Positions 6,939-14,731 of a DNA stretch of 34,394 nt are shown one piece after another. Location: contig URCT01000013.1 in assembly GCA_900546385.1 (NCBI GenBank), positions 1 to 34,394 of the forward strand, in the 5' to 3' direction. Under the pieces are notes generated by a model. The model made no database searches. It saw only the letters and a list, made by a program, of their open reading frames with translations, and had not been told where the DNA came from. The DNA comes from an uncultured Eubacteriales bacterium. GTDB lineage: Bacteria; Bacillota; Clostridia; Oscillospirales; CAG-382. Position 1 is the stretch's first letter. Every line of letters begins with the position of its first letter. A program made the translations under genes and the position numbers.

Positions 6939-7718
6939 TTATCTGTCTTGCAATTCCGTTTTCTGCATATTCCGAATCGCCGTTTCGCGTAACTTCTGCA
7001 ACTCGCAAAGCACATCTTTATCGGCATCGCACGGCAAACCGGCTTGCGTCATCTGTGCGATTTTTTTGGACAGAATGCGGATTTTGCGGTCGATATACGG
7101 CAAAAACAGCGCCTTATCGGGATGTGAAACGTGATAGATACCGACGCAAAGTTCGGCTTCACTCATGTTCCGTTCTTTCCCGTCATACCGACAGGCAAGC
7201 AATGAATAAATGCGGCCTTTATCCTTGACAAGCACCTCGCGAAGCACGGCAAAGCCATGCGCGGCAAGATACCGCCGCAAATCGGTCTCACTAGTCATAG
7301 CTTGCAAAATGCAGACGGTTTTGCGGTTCGGGTCATGCAAAAACGCGGCGCGCTCTAAAATCGACGCGATCAGCTCGCCGCCCATGCCGAGAATAAAAAT
7401 ACGTTCGGCAGGAACATCGTCAAAGCCGCAAAGTCCGTCGTTTTGGCGCACGGTGATATAGTTTTCTAAAGGCTCGGACTTAAAGTGCCGTCTTGCCACG
7501 GCTTCCCTTGCCTTTTCGAGCGGTCCTTCGCCGATATCCGACGCAAGCACGTGCGAACAGATTCCGCTTTGGACAAGGTAGATGGCAAGCTTGCCATGGT
7601 CACAGCCGACATCGATGGCACGGAGCGAACCGCTTGTTTCATCTTCAAAAAAAATTGCGGCGGCAAGCTTCGCCGCCGCAATCAATCGCTCATTCGGAGC
7701 GGTCAGTTCACGACCCAT
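6939..7718 (-). CDS. trmK: tRNA (adenine-22-N1)-methyltransferase
   Basis: The 259-residue protein is of the TrmK/YqfN family. It has the SAM-binding motif DVGCDHGKL (36-44), an acidic SDIG segment (60-63) and the catalytic-loop motif GMGGELI (111-117), then a C-terminal helical/coiled domain rich in K, L and Q. TrmK makes m1A22 in tRNAs, mainly tRNA-Ser and tRNA-Tyr, in Gram-positive bacteria. Its ATG overlaps the stop of the preceding DUF1858 gene as TAATG (7718-7720 on the plus strand). It has no clear ribosome binding site of its own, so it is probably translated by coupling. Confidence 0.93.
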   Translation of the reverse strand: MGRELTAPNERLIAAAKLAAAIFFEDETSGSLRAIDVGCDHGKLAIYLVQSGICSHVLASDIGEGPLEKAREAVARRHFKSEPLENYITVRQNDGLCGFDDVPAERIFILGMGGELIASILERAAFLHDPNRKTVCILQAMTSETDLRRYLAAHGFAVLREVLVKDKGRIYSLLACRYDGKERNMSEAELCVGIYHVSHPDKALFLPYIDRKIRILSKKIAQMTQAGLPCDADKDVLCELQKLRETAIRNMQKTELQDR

Positions 7719-7918
7719 TATTTGTTTTTGATGAGCGCATTCAGCTTTTCGACCAATTCATCGGCATCCACGCCATGAACCTCGCAAGCCATTTCAATGC
7801 TTTCGCCTCTTGCCGAAGGGCAGCCGAGGCAATGCATACCGATCTCCAAAAACAGCGGGGCGGATTCGGGAGCGATATCGAGGATATCGCCGATAATGGT
7901 ATCCTTTGTGATCTCCAT
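7718..7918 (-). CDS. DUF1858 domain protein
   Basis: The 66-residue protein is a stand-alone DUF1858 domain. It starts with EITKDTIIGDIL and has the hallmark GMHCLGCP with C30-x2-C33, followed by an acidic helix. The two cysteines fall in a CxxC arrangement that could bind metal or act in redox. The domain is widespread in anaerobes, often near hybrid-cluster or sulfur-metabolism proteins, and its role is not established. The start at 7918 follows AAGGAGG by 7 nt; the longer frame to 8080 runs into ilvE and is rejected. It is the first gene of the trmK operon. Positions 7919-8076 contain no gene and no promoter I can call with confidence. Confidence 0.88.
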   Translation of the reverse strand: MEITKDTIIGDILDIAPESAPLFLEIGMHCLGCPSARGESIEMACEVHGVDADELVEKLNALIKNK

Positions 7919-8076
7919 GAGAATTCCTCCTTGATTTTCTTTGCGCCGAAGCGCGGAATTTAGCCTAAGGTTTATTTTTCCGTAAGCATAGTGTCTTATA
8001 CGTCCGAGTTCTGTCGGGTCTATTGCCGGATAGCGGCAAAGACGGTGCTTCTTACGCGCCTTGGGTGTCAAGCTTC

Positions 8077-9144
8077 TCAACCGATCTTAACGCTCCAGCC
8101 GAACGGATCTTCGACCTTACCGTACTGAATGCCGGTAACGGTATCGAAAATTCTGTGGGAAATCGGACCGATCTCGCCGCCGTTGATCGGCATGAGCTTG
8201 CCCTCGTAGTTCAGCTCGCCGATCGGAGAAATGACGGCGGCCGTACCGGTACCGAACGCTTCATTCAGCTTTCCGGCATCATAGGCGGCAGTTACTTCAT
8301 CAATTGAGAGCTTGCGCTCGGAGACTTTATAGCCCCAATGCTTGAGAAGGTTGATGGTGGTATCACGGGTAACGCCCGGTAAAATGCTGCCCTCTAAGCT
8401 TGGCGTGATGACCTCGTTATCGATGACGAAGAACACGTTCATCGTGCCGACTTCGTCGATATACTTTCTGGTATAGCCGTCGAGCCACAGAACCTGCGAA
8501 TAGCCGAGTTCATGTGCCTTTTCCTGTGCCTTGAGGGAAGCGGCGTAGTTGCCGCCGGTCTTTGCATAGCCAAGGCCGCCTTTTACGGCGCGGACATATT
8601 CGTCCTCGACATAAATCTTAACCGGGTTAATGCCTTCCTTATAGTACGAGCCGACCGGCGAAAGGATGATGCAGAACAGGTACTTGTTCGACGGTCTTAC
8701 GCCGAGATGTGCATCGGTTGCGATAATGAACGGACGGATGTAGAGCGACGTACCCGGATCGGTCGGAATCCAATCCTTTTCAAGGTTGATAAGCTCGGTA
8801 AGTGCCTGCATGACGTCTTCGGGAGCGACCTCCGGAATGCAGAGGCGGCGGTTGGAATTGTTCATGCGCTTAATGTTCATGTCCGGACGGAAAAGTCGGA
8901 TGGAACCGTCAACAGCATGGTAAGCCTTCATGCCTTCGAACATTTCTTGGGCATAATGGAAAACCATTGCGGCCGGATCCAGCGAAAGCGGTGCATACGG
9001 AACGATTCTTGCGTCGTGCCAGCCCTTGCCCTCGGTGTAGTCCATAAGGAACATATGGTCGGTGAAAATATCGCCGAAGCCGAGCGGTTCGCCTTTTTTC
9101 GGTTTTTCCTTCAATTCTGCTCTTTTTTCGATTCTGATGTTCAT
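8077..9144 (-). CDS. ilvE: Branched-chain amino acid aminotransferase
   Basis: The 355-residue protein is a class IV PLP aminotransferase of the long (BCAT type II) branch. Visible motifs are FEGMKAY (about 69-75), RLFRPDMNIKRMNNSNRRL, the PLP-lysine motif YAKTGGNYAAS with Lys about 195, and QVLWLDG. It interconverts valine, leucine and isoleucine with their 2-oxo acids using glutamate/2-oxoglutarate, in the cytoplasm. I chose the ATG at 9144 because AAGGG lies 9 nt upstream; the ATG at 9153 directly abuts that site. It follows jag by 38 nt and is likely cotranscribed with the yidC-jag cluster. No T-box leader is visible, and there is no room for one. Confidence 0.95.
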   Translation of the reverse strand: MNIRIEKRAELKEKPKKGEPLGFGDIFTDHMFLMDYTEGKGWHDARIVPYAPLSLDPAAMVFHYAQEMFEGMKAYHAVDGSIRLFRPDMNIKRMNNSNRRLCIPEVAPEDVMQALTELINLEKDWIPTDPGTSLYIRPFIIATDAHLGVRPSNKYLFCIILSPVGSYYKEGINPVKIYVEDEYVRAVKGGLGYAKTGGNYAASLKAQEKAHELGYSQVLWLDGYTRKYIDEVGTMNVFFVIDNEVITPSLEGSILPGVTRDTTINLLKHWGYKVSERKLSIDEVTAAYDAGKLNEAFGTGTAAVISPIGELNYEGKLMPINGGEIGPISHRIFDTVTGIQYGKVEDPFGWSVKIG

Positions 9145-9182
9145 GCTAATCATCCCTTGTATATTAAAATTGAATCGATTTC

Positions 9183-9971
9183 TTATTCGGCGTCAACGTC
9201 ATCGCCATAGGCAATGACCACGCGGCGGTTGTTTTCCGTGCCGACCGAGAAGGTATGCACGCCTTTGATATTCTGCACCTCGGAATGGATGACGCGGCGT
9301 TCATACGAGCTCATCGGTTCGAGCGTGAAGTTGCGGCCGGTGGCAAGCACCTTCGAGGCCATGCGCGAAGCAAGTGCCTTTAAGGTTTCTTCTCTCTTCA
9401 AGCGGTAGTTTTCGATATCGAGAACAATGCGGATGTATTCATGCTTGTCCGAACGCTTGGGATAGCGGCCGACCACGATGTTGCAGAGGTATTGGAGAGA
9501 ATCGAGCACATCGCCGTGACGGCCGATGAGCATACCGAGACCCTTACCGGTGATTTCGATGCGGATATCCTTTTCGTAGGTTTTGTTGTTTTCGCTGAGT
9601 CTTTCGTCAATGCCGACGACCTTCGCTTCGGCGTCCACGCCCATATCGGTGATAATGGTGTTCAAGAATTCCACCACTTTGTCCTGAACCGGCGGCAATT
9701 CCTCCGTGCAGGTCTTTTCATCGACGATTTCACCAAGTGCTTCGAGTGATTCTTCGTTCTGCACGTCGGCATCGGTCGATTCGGTCTTTTCGGTGGTTTC
9801 GGGATCGTTCGAATAAACCTTTACCTCCGCTTCGGCGGAAAACATTCCCAAAAAGCCTTTTTTGGCTTCTTCGATGACGTCATACTTAACGTCCTTGATA
9901 TCCTTGCCGAGCTTTGCGGCACCGAGTGCGACCGCTTCCTCGACGGTTTTTGCTTTTACAATGACTTCCAT
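9183..9971 (-). CDS. jag: Jag/KhpB RNA-binding protein
   Basis: The 262-residue protein has a Jag_N domain (about 1-52, including KKGFLGMFSAEAEV). An acidic linker of about 50 residues follows, rich in E, T and D. Next come a KH domain with IGRHGDVLDSLQYL and a C-terminal R3H domain (ASRMASKVLATGR, then SSYERRVIHSEVQ). Jag/KhpB binds RNA, forms a complex with KhpA in related Firmicutes, and affects cell elongation and division. AAAGGAG lies 11 nt before the ATG. It lies directly after yidC, the canonical order. The gene that usually follows, mnmE, is replaced here by ilvE. Confidence 0.95.
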   Translation of the reverse strand: MEVIVKAKTVEEAVALGAAKLGKDIKDVKYDVIEEAKKGFLGMFSAEAEVKVYSNDPETTEKTESTDADVQNEESLEALGEIVDEKTCTEELPPVQDKVVEFLNTIITDMGVDAEAKVVGIDERLSENNKTYEKDIRIEITGKGLGMLIGRHGDVLDSLQYLCNIVVGRYPKRSDKHEYIRIVLDIENYRLKREETLKALASRMASKVLATGRNFTLEPMSSYERRVIHSEVQNIKGVHTFSVGTENNRRVVIAYGDDVDAE

Positions 9972-10046
9972 CGTCTTGTAAACTCCTTTCTATTTCCAGC
10001 AGGCTCCACAAAACACATATAATTTGTCCCGCCGAATTAACAACAC

Positions 10047-11180
10047 TTATATTTTGCGTCTTGCCTTTAACGGCTTTTTCGTTTTGTGCAAACGCTTCTT
10101 GATTTTTTTCGTAAGTCCGAGCGGTGCTTTGCCGACCGACGGAATTGCAGCCGGTTCGGGAAGCTCATCGGGAACTTCTTCGAAGATCGGAGACGATTTG
10201 TCCGGTTCGCCGAGCGGCAGATCCTTTTTCTTTGAGGTGGATTTTCCTTTTAATTTGAGTTCCGCTTCTTTGAGTTCTTCGTCGGTCACCTTCGGAATCG
10301 GATACAGCTTATGCAGTAATACCTGTTGGGCAGCCGAGAGGATGTTCTGGAGAATCCAGTAGATGGCGATTGCCGACGGAACCGAGAAGGAAATCCACAC
10401 CGAGAAGAGCGGCATCGTCCAGTCCATCATCGCCATAGACGACTGCGTCTGTGCCGTGCCGGCCGGCTGATAGGAGAACTTGCGGATGATCTTTGTGCTG
10501 AAGAACGCGAACACAAAGGTCAAGATCGGGATCAAGATATAGAGATTGAAGGCAAACGTCGGCTTTTCGGTCAAATCAATACCGAAAACGCTGAAGTTCT
10601 GCTGCAAATCGCTGATTTTCGCGAAGATATCCGTAGCGCTTGTATCGGCAATGCCCTTTGCGGCAAGCTCGGCATTGATCTGCGAATAGATAGCCGGCTT
10701 GACGGCATCACCCATGTTGATGATGGCCTTGATGCCATCGATATCATAGTTGGCGCGAAGACCGATGATGTTGGTCAAGATATCGATAATATCCTGTCCG
10801 AGACCGGAAATGTAGCGTAACGGATTGATGATCACGCTGTACAGACCGAACAGAATCGGCATTTGGATAAGAAGCGGCAGACAGCCGGAGGCAGGATTGA
10901 AGTTTTCCTGCTGATAGAGCTGCATAAGCTCGTTGTTTAATTTTTCTTGGGTGGCTCTGTCGTTGCGTCCGGCATATTTTTTGCGGATCGCCATTTCCAT
11001 CGGACGCAGCTTTGCCTGTTTTAACGTATTCTTCTGCTGCTTGATCCCGAACGGGAACAGTAAAAGCTTGATAAACAAAGCAAACAGCACAAGCGTAAGC
11101 ATATAGTTTTCAAAGCAAAGGTATTTGTACATCCAGCCGATGACAATGCCGAATGCGTCTGTGATAATTGGTATTCTCAT
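10047..11180 (-). CDS. yidC: Membrane protein insertase YidC/OxaA (SpoIIIJ type)
   Basis: The 377-residue protein has an N-terminal hydrophobic segment, then the cytoplasmic hairpin with PFGIKQQKNTLKQAKLRPME and YAGRNDRATQEKLNNELM. It also has the conserved ASGCLPLLIQMPILFGLYSV, an extracellular loop insert (about 120-200), later membrane segments, and a basic C-terminal tail ending KRLHKTKKPLKARRKI. YidC inserts membrane proteins alone or with Sec; the basic tail may contact ribosomes. There is no lipobox cysteine near the N-terminus, unlike Bacillus SpoIIIJ but like many Clostridia. It lies 16 nt after yidD. AGAGGA precedes the ATG by 11 nt. Confidence 0.96.
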   Translation of the reverse strand: MRIPIITDAFGIVIGWMYKYLCFENYMLTLVLFALFIKLLLFPFGIKQQKNTLKQAKLRPMEMAIRKKYAGRNDRATQEKLNNELMQLYQQENFNPASGCLPLLIQMPILFGLYSVIINPLRYISGLGQDIIDILTNIIGLRANYDIDGIKAIINMGDAVKPAIYSQINAELAAKGIADTSATDIFAKISDLQQNFSVFGIDLTEKPTFAFNLYILIPILTFVFAFFSTKIIRKFSYQPAGTAQTQSSMAMMDWTMPLFSVWISFSVPSAIAIYWILQNILSAAQQVLLHKLYPIPKVTDEELKEAELKLKGKSTSKKKDLPLGEPDKSSPIFEEVPDELPEPAAIPSVGKAPLGLTKKIKKRLHKTKKPLKARRKI

Positions 11181-11196
11181 AATGTAATGCGTCCTC

Positions 11197-11454
11197 TTAT
11201 TCTCGATTTTTAGGGGCTTTTATGTGCTTGCGCTTTCTTTTCGGCGGCACGGGATCATAGCCGCCCTTTCCGAACGGATTGCACCGAAGCAAACGCCAAA
11301 GGCTGAGTGCCGTGCCGACAAAAAAGCCGTGCACCCGATAAGCTTCCAGCGCATATTCCGAGCAGGTCGGCGTAAAACGGCAGGTTGGTGTGCCTTTGAG
11401 CGGAGATAGATATTTCCGGTAAAGCTGTATCAAAAAAATACAGAGTGTTTTCAT
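11197..11454 (-). CDS. yidD: Membrane insertion efficiency factor YidD
   Basis: The 85-residue protein shows the full YidD signature: YRKYLSPLKGTPTCRFTPTC, then SEYALEAYRVHG, LSLWRLLRCNPF and GGYDPVPP. It is a small amphipathic membrane-associated protein that helps YidC-dependent insertion. The ATG overlaps the rnpA stop as ATGA (11451-11454), which implies translational coupling. The basic C-terminus (KRKRKHIKAPKNRE) is typical. Confidence 0.96.
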   Translation of the reverse strand: MKTLCIFLIQLYRKYLSPLKGTPTCRFTPTCSEYALEAYRVHGFFVGTALSLWRLLRCNPFGKGGYDPVPPKRKRKHIKAPKNRE

Positions 11455-11882
11455 GATTTTTCCCGGCCAAACGGTTTTTTTGACTGTTTTGCCGCATTCG
11501 GACGGATATCCGGCATTCCGGAAAGCAGCCCGAGCTTTTCAAAGCTTTGGCGCATCCGTTCGGCAACAGCGGTGCTTTTGACGTTTTTTTCGAACACCGC
11601 GCCGCGTGCGGCAACGATGATCAGATAGCCGTTTTTCAAATCCGGCAGATTTTGACGGTAAGCCGCGCGGATAACGCGTTTGACGCGTGAACGGCGGACG
11701 GCTTTGCCGAGCTTTTTATTGACAGTGATGCCGAGCCTTGTCGGAGCCTGTGCGCGGTTTTTGGTTTTCTCATAGTTTTTTAACGCGTACACGGCGACGT
11801 ATTTGTTGGCATCACAGCGACCTTTGCGGTAAGCCCTGGAAAACAGATGGTTTTCGCAGAGCGGATAGAGTTTTTTTACCAT
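11451..11882 (-). CDS. rnpA: Ribonuclease P protein component
   Basis: The 143-residue protein has the RnpA fold markers: an N-terminal FSRAYRKG, RLGITVNKKLGKAV and the basic RNR-type helix RRSRVKRVIRAAYR (63-76; here RSR rather than RNR). It is the protein subunit of RNase P and assists tRNA 5' maturation. The start at 11882 (MVKKLYPLCEN) fits family length. An upstream in-frame ATG at 11933 would add 17 residues and lies close to a hairpin. The possible site GAGGA is rather far (13 nt), so weak initiation is plausible. The C-terminus is longer than usual by some 20 basic residues. Confidence 0.94.
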   Translation of the reverse strand: MVKKLYPLCENHLFSRAYRKGRCDANKYVAVYALKNYEKTKNRAQAPTRLGITVNKKLGKAVRRSRVKRVIRAAYRQNLPDLKNGYLIIVAARGAVFEKNVKSTAVAERMRQSFEKLGLLSGMPDIRPNAAKQSKKPFGREKS

Positions 11883-11936
11883 AAACAGTATCGAATCCTC
11901 ACGGGTTTCGGTATTTGCATGGGAAAAGCACATACG

Positions 11937-11994
11937 AAAAAAGAGCGAAGCCCCAAGAATTCTGCATCCTCGCAGACCATCGAACCACGCTCTT
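11937..11994 (-). terminator. Terminator-like hairpin between rpmH and rnpA
   Basis: Minus-strand AAGAGCG (11994-11988) pairs with CGCTCTT (11947-11941), and the T run reaches 11937. An internal hairpin TCTGC/GCAGA lies within the loop region. This fits partial attenuation that gives more L34 than RNase P protein, but the closing stem is only 7 bp and the loop is long. Confidence 0.5.
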
Positions 11995-12007
11995 CATTTA
12001 GACTTTA

Positions 12008-12142
12008 TCAATAAGTAAGTCTTGCTCTGCCCTTTGCACGTCTTCTCTTCAATACTTTTCTGCCGTTGGCAGTTCTCATACGCTTTCTGAAACCGTGCTC
12101 CATTTTTCTCTGGCGTTTCTTCGGCTGATAGGTTCTGACCAC
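12008..12142 (-). CDS. rpmH: 50S ribosomal protein L34
   Basis: The frame encodes 44 residues starting with GTG. The product begins MVRTYQPKKRQRKMEHGF and ends RRAKGRARLTY, which matches L34 along its whole length, including the NGRKVLKRRRAKGR core. GAGGTG lies about 9 nt upstream of the GTG. A 60-residue frame overlapping it on the same strand is a shadow. It heads the cluster rpmH-rnpA-yidD-yidC-jag. In most Firmicutes dnaA is divergent on the other side; here an AEC transporter in the same direction takes that place. Confidence 0.97.
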   Translation of the reverse strand: MVRTYQPKKRQRKMEHGFRKRMRTANGRKVLKRRRAKGRARLTY

Positions 12143-12215
12143 AATCCTGCACCTCACTTTCGGAAAAATGAGCCAATTAATACGCTCATATTCATATCTT
12201 TACAAATCACAAGAT

Positions 12216-12245
12216 ATTATATACCATAAACCGGGCATTTGTCAA
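12216..12245 (-). promoter_or_regulatory. Strong sigma-A promoter of rpmH
   Basis: On the minus strand a perfect TTGACA (12245-12240) is followed after 18 nt by a perfect TATAAT (12221-12216), with an AT-rich leader of about 70 nt to the rpmH GTG. A 7-bp inverted repeat (12246-12252 with 12259-12265) lies directly upstream of the -35, within an A/T-rich tract that may act as an UP element. I saw no DnaA box in 12143-12312. Confidence 0.85.
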
Positions 12246-12312
12246 GAGGAAAAGCAAATTTCCTCAAAAATTAAATATAAATTTTTTATTACAAGCTTCT
12301 TTTTCGGGTTCT

Positions 12313-13287
12313 TTAACGCCCAACGAGGCCGCTTGAAAACAAAAGGAAGCTGCCGAGTGCCACCGTAAATGCCGAAAACAGCGTTGAAAGAACGATGATC
12401 TGTCCGGCAAGCTTGGCGTCGTTATTCATATTTTTCGCCATGATATAGCTGCTGACAGCCGCCGGTGTGCCGAAAACGACAAACAGCGCACCGAGATGTG
12501 CACCACGAAAACCGGCAAAATATGCCGCCAAAATCACGCACGCCGGGACGCACACGGTTTTGAGAGCCGATGCCGCCGCGGCAAGGCCTGCCCTGCCCTT
12601 CAAATCCGAAAAATCAAAGTTTGCACCGATGGCAAGCAAGGCAAGCGGCGTGGAAGCACCCGCAAAATAGCCGATGGTTTTGGCGGCGATATTCGGAAGC
12701 GTAACGCCCGAAAAGCTCACGGCAAGGCCGAGTGCGATGGCGATGATCAACGGGTTCTTCACAATATCTTTCGCGACGGCTTTCACCTTTTTTGAGACGC
12801 CCTCGTCTTTGCTCTTTTTCGGGTCACAGATACTTAAGATGATCACGGCAATCACATTGTACAGCGGCACAACAAAGGCAAGTAAGATGGCCGCCACGCG
12901 CGCGCCCTCCGCGCCGAACAGATTCTCGGCAAATGGAACGCCCAAAATCGCCGTGTTGGAGCGATACACGCCCTGCACGAACGAGCCGCGCTTGGCGCTG
13001 TCTTTTATGAGCGGCGTGCAGACGGCAAGCAAGCCGAACGAAACGATGAGCACCGCCGCAAGCGCAAACAGCACCACCGCCACATCCGTGCTCTGAAAGC
13101 TGTCCGTATCCATATCCGCCACTTTTGTGAAAAGGAAGCACGGCAACAACAGCTTGAACACAAGCTTATCCGCCACGCGGACAAAATCATCGGTCAAAAA
13201 CGTCTTTTGCTTTAAGAACCAGCCGATACTGACAACAAGAAAGATCGGCACAACGCCGTTCAAAACAAAAATAAGATCGGAAAGCAC
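12313..13287 (-). CDS. AEC-family transporter
   Basis: The 324-residue protein has about ten predicted membrane segments in two halves, split by a charged loop (about 155-175, DPKKSKDEGVSKKVK). This matches the auxin efflux carrier / malate permease-like family. Typical motifs are the N-terminal VVPIFLVVSIGWFLK, YRSNTAILGVPF and GTPAAVSSYIMA. Members export or import organic anions; the substrate cannot be assigned. The start is taken as GTG at 13287, placing the first membrane segment at the usual distance, with a GGTGA site nearby. A TTG at 13302 has no good site. It is 36 nt downstream of the capA-like gene. Confidence 0.88.
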   Translation of the reverse strand: MLSDLIFVLNGVVPIFLVVSIGWFLKQKTFLTDDFVRVADKLVFKLLLPCFLFTKVADMDTDSFQSTDVAVVLFALAAVLIVSFGLLAVCTPLIKDSAKRGSFVQGVYRSNTAILGVPFAENLFGAEGARVAAILLAFVVPLYNVIAVIILSICDPKKSKDEGVSKKVKAVAKDIVKNPLIIAIALGLAVSFSGVTLPNIAAKTIGYFAGASTPLALLAIGANFDFSDLKGRAGLAAAASALKTVCVPACVILAAYFAGFRGAHLGALFVVFGTPAAVSSYIMAKNMNNDAKLAGQIIVLSTLFSAFTVALGSFLLFSSGLVGR

Positions 13288-13323
13288 AAGGTCACCGCCC
13301 AAAATCAGGAAAATTAAGATTGC

Positions 13324-14706
13324 TTAGGATTGATAGAAGTCTTCGGTCAAAAATTCCTTCGGAATGGCATTGTCAATGATTTTGCGCATACTCTTCATGC
13401 TCATGCCCGAATCGAATTTATGTGCGCCGTGGGCTTTCTCAAGTGCTTCGGTATATTCCGAAAAACGGTAGATCTTGAATCCGCGCACGTTTTTGTTATA
13501 CTGGCTGACGGTCGGGATGAAAGAAACGTTATCCACCGAAACGCCGTTGGCTGCTTTGCAAAGGTCAAAGCCGAGAATGCCGCCGACCATATTGCGCGAA
13601 TACATCATGCCCGAAAGAAAATTGCCGAGCGAATACATACAGAGCGTTTTGCCGCCATCGGCGCGGTCGATCCATTCGAGCGACTGCAGGACGTGCGGAT
13701 GATGCCCGATGATGACATCCACGCCGTTATCCGCCATAAGCTTTGCTTTGCGCTTTTGCTCGGCATTCGGCTTAAACTGATCCTCCACGCCCCAATGGAT
13801 CGACACAATCACCACATCGGCAAGCGTTTTGGCCTTTTTGGTCTGCCGGTCGATGGTTTCATCGTCGTAGAGCGGAATCACAAGCTCACTGCCTTGCGGC
13901 AGCTTCAACCCGTTGGTGCCGTAGGTATAGGCAAGAAGGGCGATTTTGATGCCGTTTTTCTCGATGACGCGGATGTTTTCGAAATCTTCCTTATTTTTAT
14001 AGCCGCCGATGGCGGTCACGCCGTCCTTGCTGTTCCAAAAGTCAATGGTGTTTTCATAGCCTTTGGCGGTGCTGTCGAGCATATGATTGTTGGCAAGGCC
14101 GATAATGTCAAAGCCGAGCGTGATAAGGTCGTCGCCCATCTGTTCGGGCGTGTTGAACAGCGGATAACCGGAAATCGGGCGCGACGAGCCGCCGAAAGGC
14201 GTTTCCTGGTTGATAAAGGCAAGGTCGGCATTTTGGATAAGATCGGCGACGTTGTCATACATCGGCAAGAAATTGTATTCTTTGTCCGTTCCGGCAGCAA
14301 GCGTTTTGGCATCGGAATACACCGAGCTGTGTACCAAATTGTCGCCGCAGGCAATAAACGAAACGGTTTGCACCGGCACTTTTTCGGCCGGAATATCCGT
14401 CACGCAAGGCACTACCTCGCCAAAGGCATAGCCAAGCACGGAAACGGCGGCTGAACCGGATTTGGCGTGCGTTTTTTCGGGCTTTGCAGCCGTGTCCGCT
14501 GATACAGGCTTCTCAGGCTGCGGCTTTGCGGTATGCTCCGGATTTTCCGATATCGGAGCGGAGGCCGTCTGTTCCGGCGTGTCCGTTTTTTCCGGTTTGA
14601 CCGGGTTTTCCGTTTTGCCGCCCTTTCCGCCGGCCGATAACAACAGCACGACCGTAAACACGAGAGCAACAAGCAGCGACGCCGCAACGGCAAGTTTATT
14701 GTTCAT
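13324..14706 (-). CDS. CapA-like metallophosphoesterase, membrane-anchored
   Basis: The 460-residue protein has an N-terminal membrane anchor (about 7-26), then a long linker rich in P, E, K, T and A (about 27-90), then a CapA/PgsA domain. Motifs are ACGDNLVHSSVY, INQETPFGG, LANNHMLDSTAKGY, VSIHWGVEDQF and IIGHHPHVLQSLEW, all in order for metal-dependent phosphoesterase-like folds. CapA proteins take part in poly-gamma-glutamate or capsule assembly, but many clostridial copies stand alone and their substrate is unknown. No pgsB or pgsC homologue is nearby, so capsule synthesis is not supported. GTGAGGA lies 6 nt before the ATG. The gene sits 25 nt after the CtpA-like protease gene. Confidence 0.9.
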   Translation of the reverse strand: MNNKLAVAASLLVALVFTVVLLLSAGGKGGKTENPVKPEKTDTPEQTASAPISENPEHTAKPQPEKPVSADTAAKPEKTHAKSGSAAVSVLGYAFGEVVPCVTDIPAEKVPVQTVSFIACGDNLVHSSVYSDAKTLAAGTDKEYNFLPMYDNVADLIQNADLAFINQETPFGGSSRPISGYPLFNTPEQMGDDLITLGFDIIGLANNHMLDSTAKGYENTIDFWNSKDGVTAIGGYKNKEDFENIRVIEKNGIKIALLAYTYGTNGLKLPQGSELVIPLYDDETIDRQTKKAKTLADVVIVSIHWGVEDQFKPNAEQKRKAKLMADNGVDVIIGHHPHVLQSLEWIDRADGGKTLCMYSLGNFLSGMMYSRNMVGGILGFDLCKAANGVSVDNVSFIPTVSQYNKNVRGFKIYRFSEYTEALEKAHGAHKFDSGMSMKSMRKIIDNAIPKEFLTEDFYQS

Positions 14707-14731
14707 GAAAAATCCTCACTCAAACAGACAA

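Noticed and set aside
8023..8039. Terminator after ilvE
   Set aside because: A 6-bp TTGCCG/CGGCAA hairpin exists but has no T run on the minus strand.
9145..9182. T-box or leader control of ilvE
   Set aside because: Only 38 nt separate ilvE from jag and no T-box or terminator structure fits.
11994..12176. 60-residue minus-strand frame at the rpmH locus
   Set aside because: It overlaps rpmH in another frame; the GTG-started frame at 12142-12008 matches L34 fully.
12143..12312. Replication origin next to rpmH
   Set aside because: AT-rich, but no DnaA box (TTATCCACA type) or dnaA gene was seen.
13330..14454. 374-residue plus-strand frame opposite the CapA-like gene
   Set aside because: It is a shadow of a clear CapA domain on the minus strand; its product has no recognisable motifs and no ribosome binding site was found.
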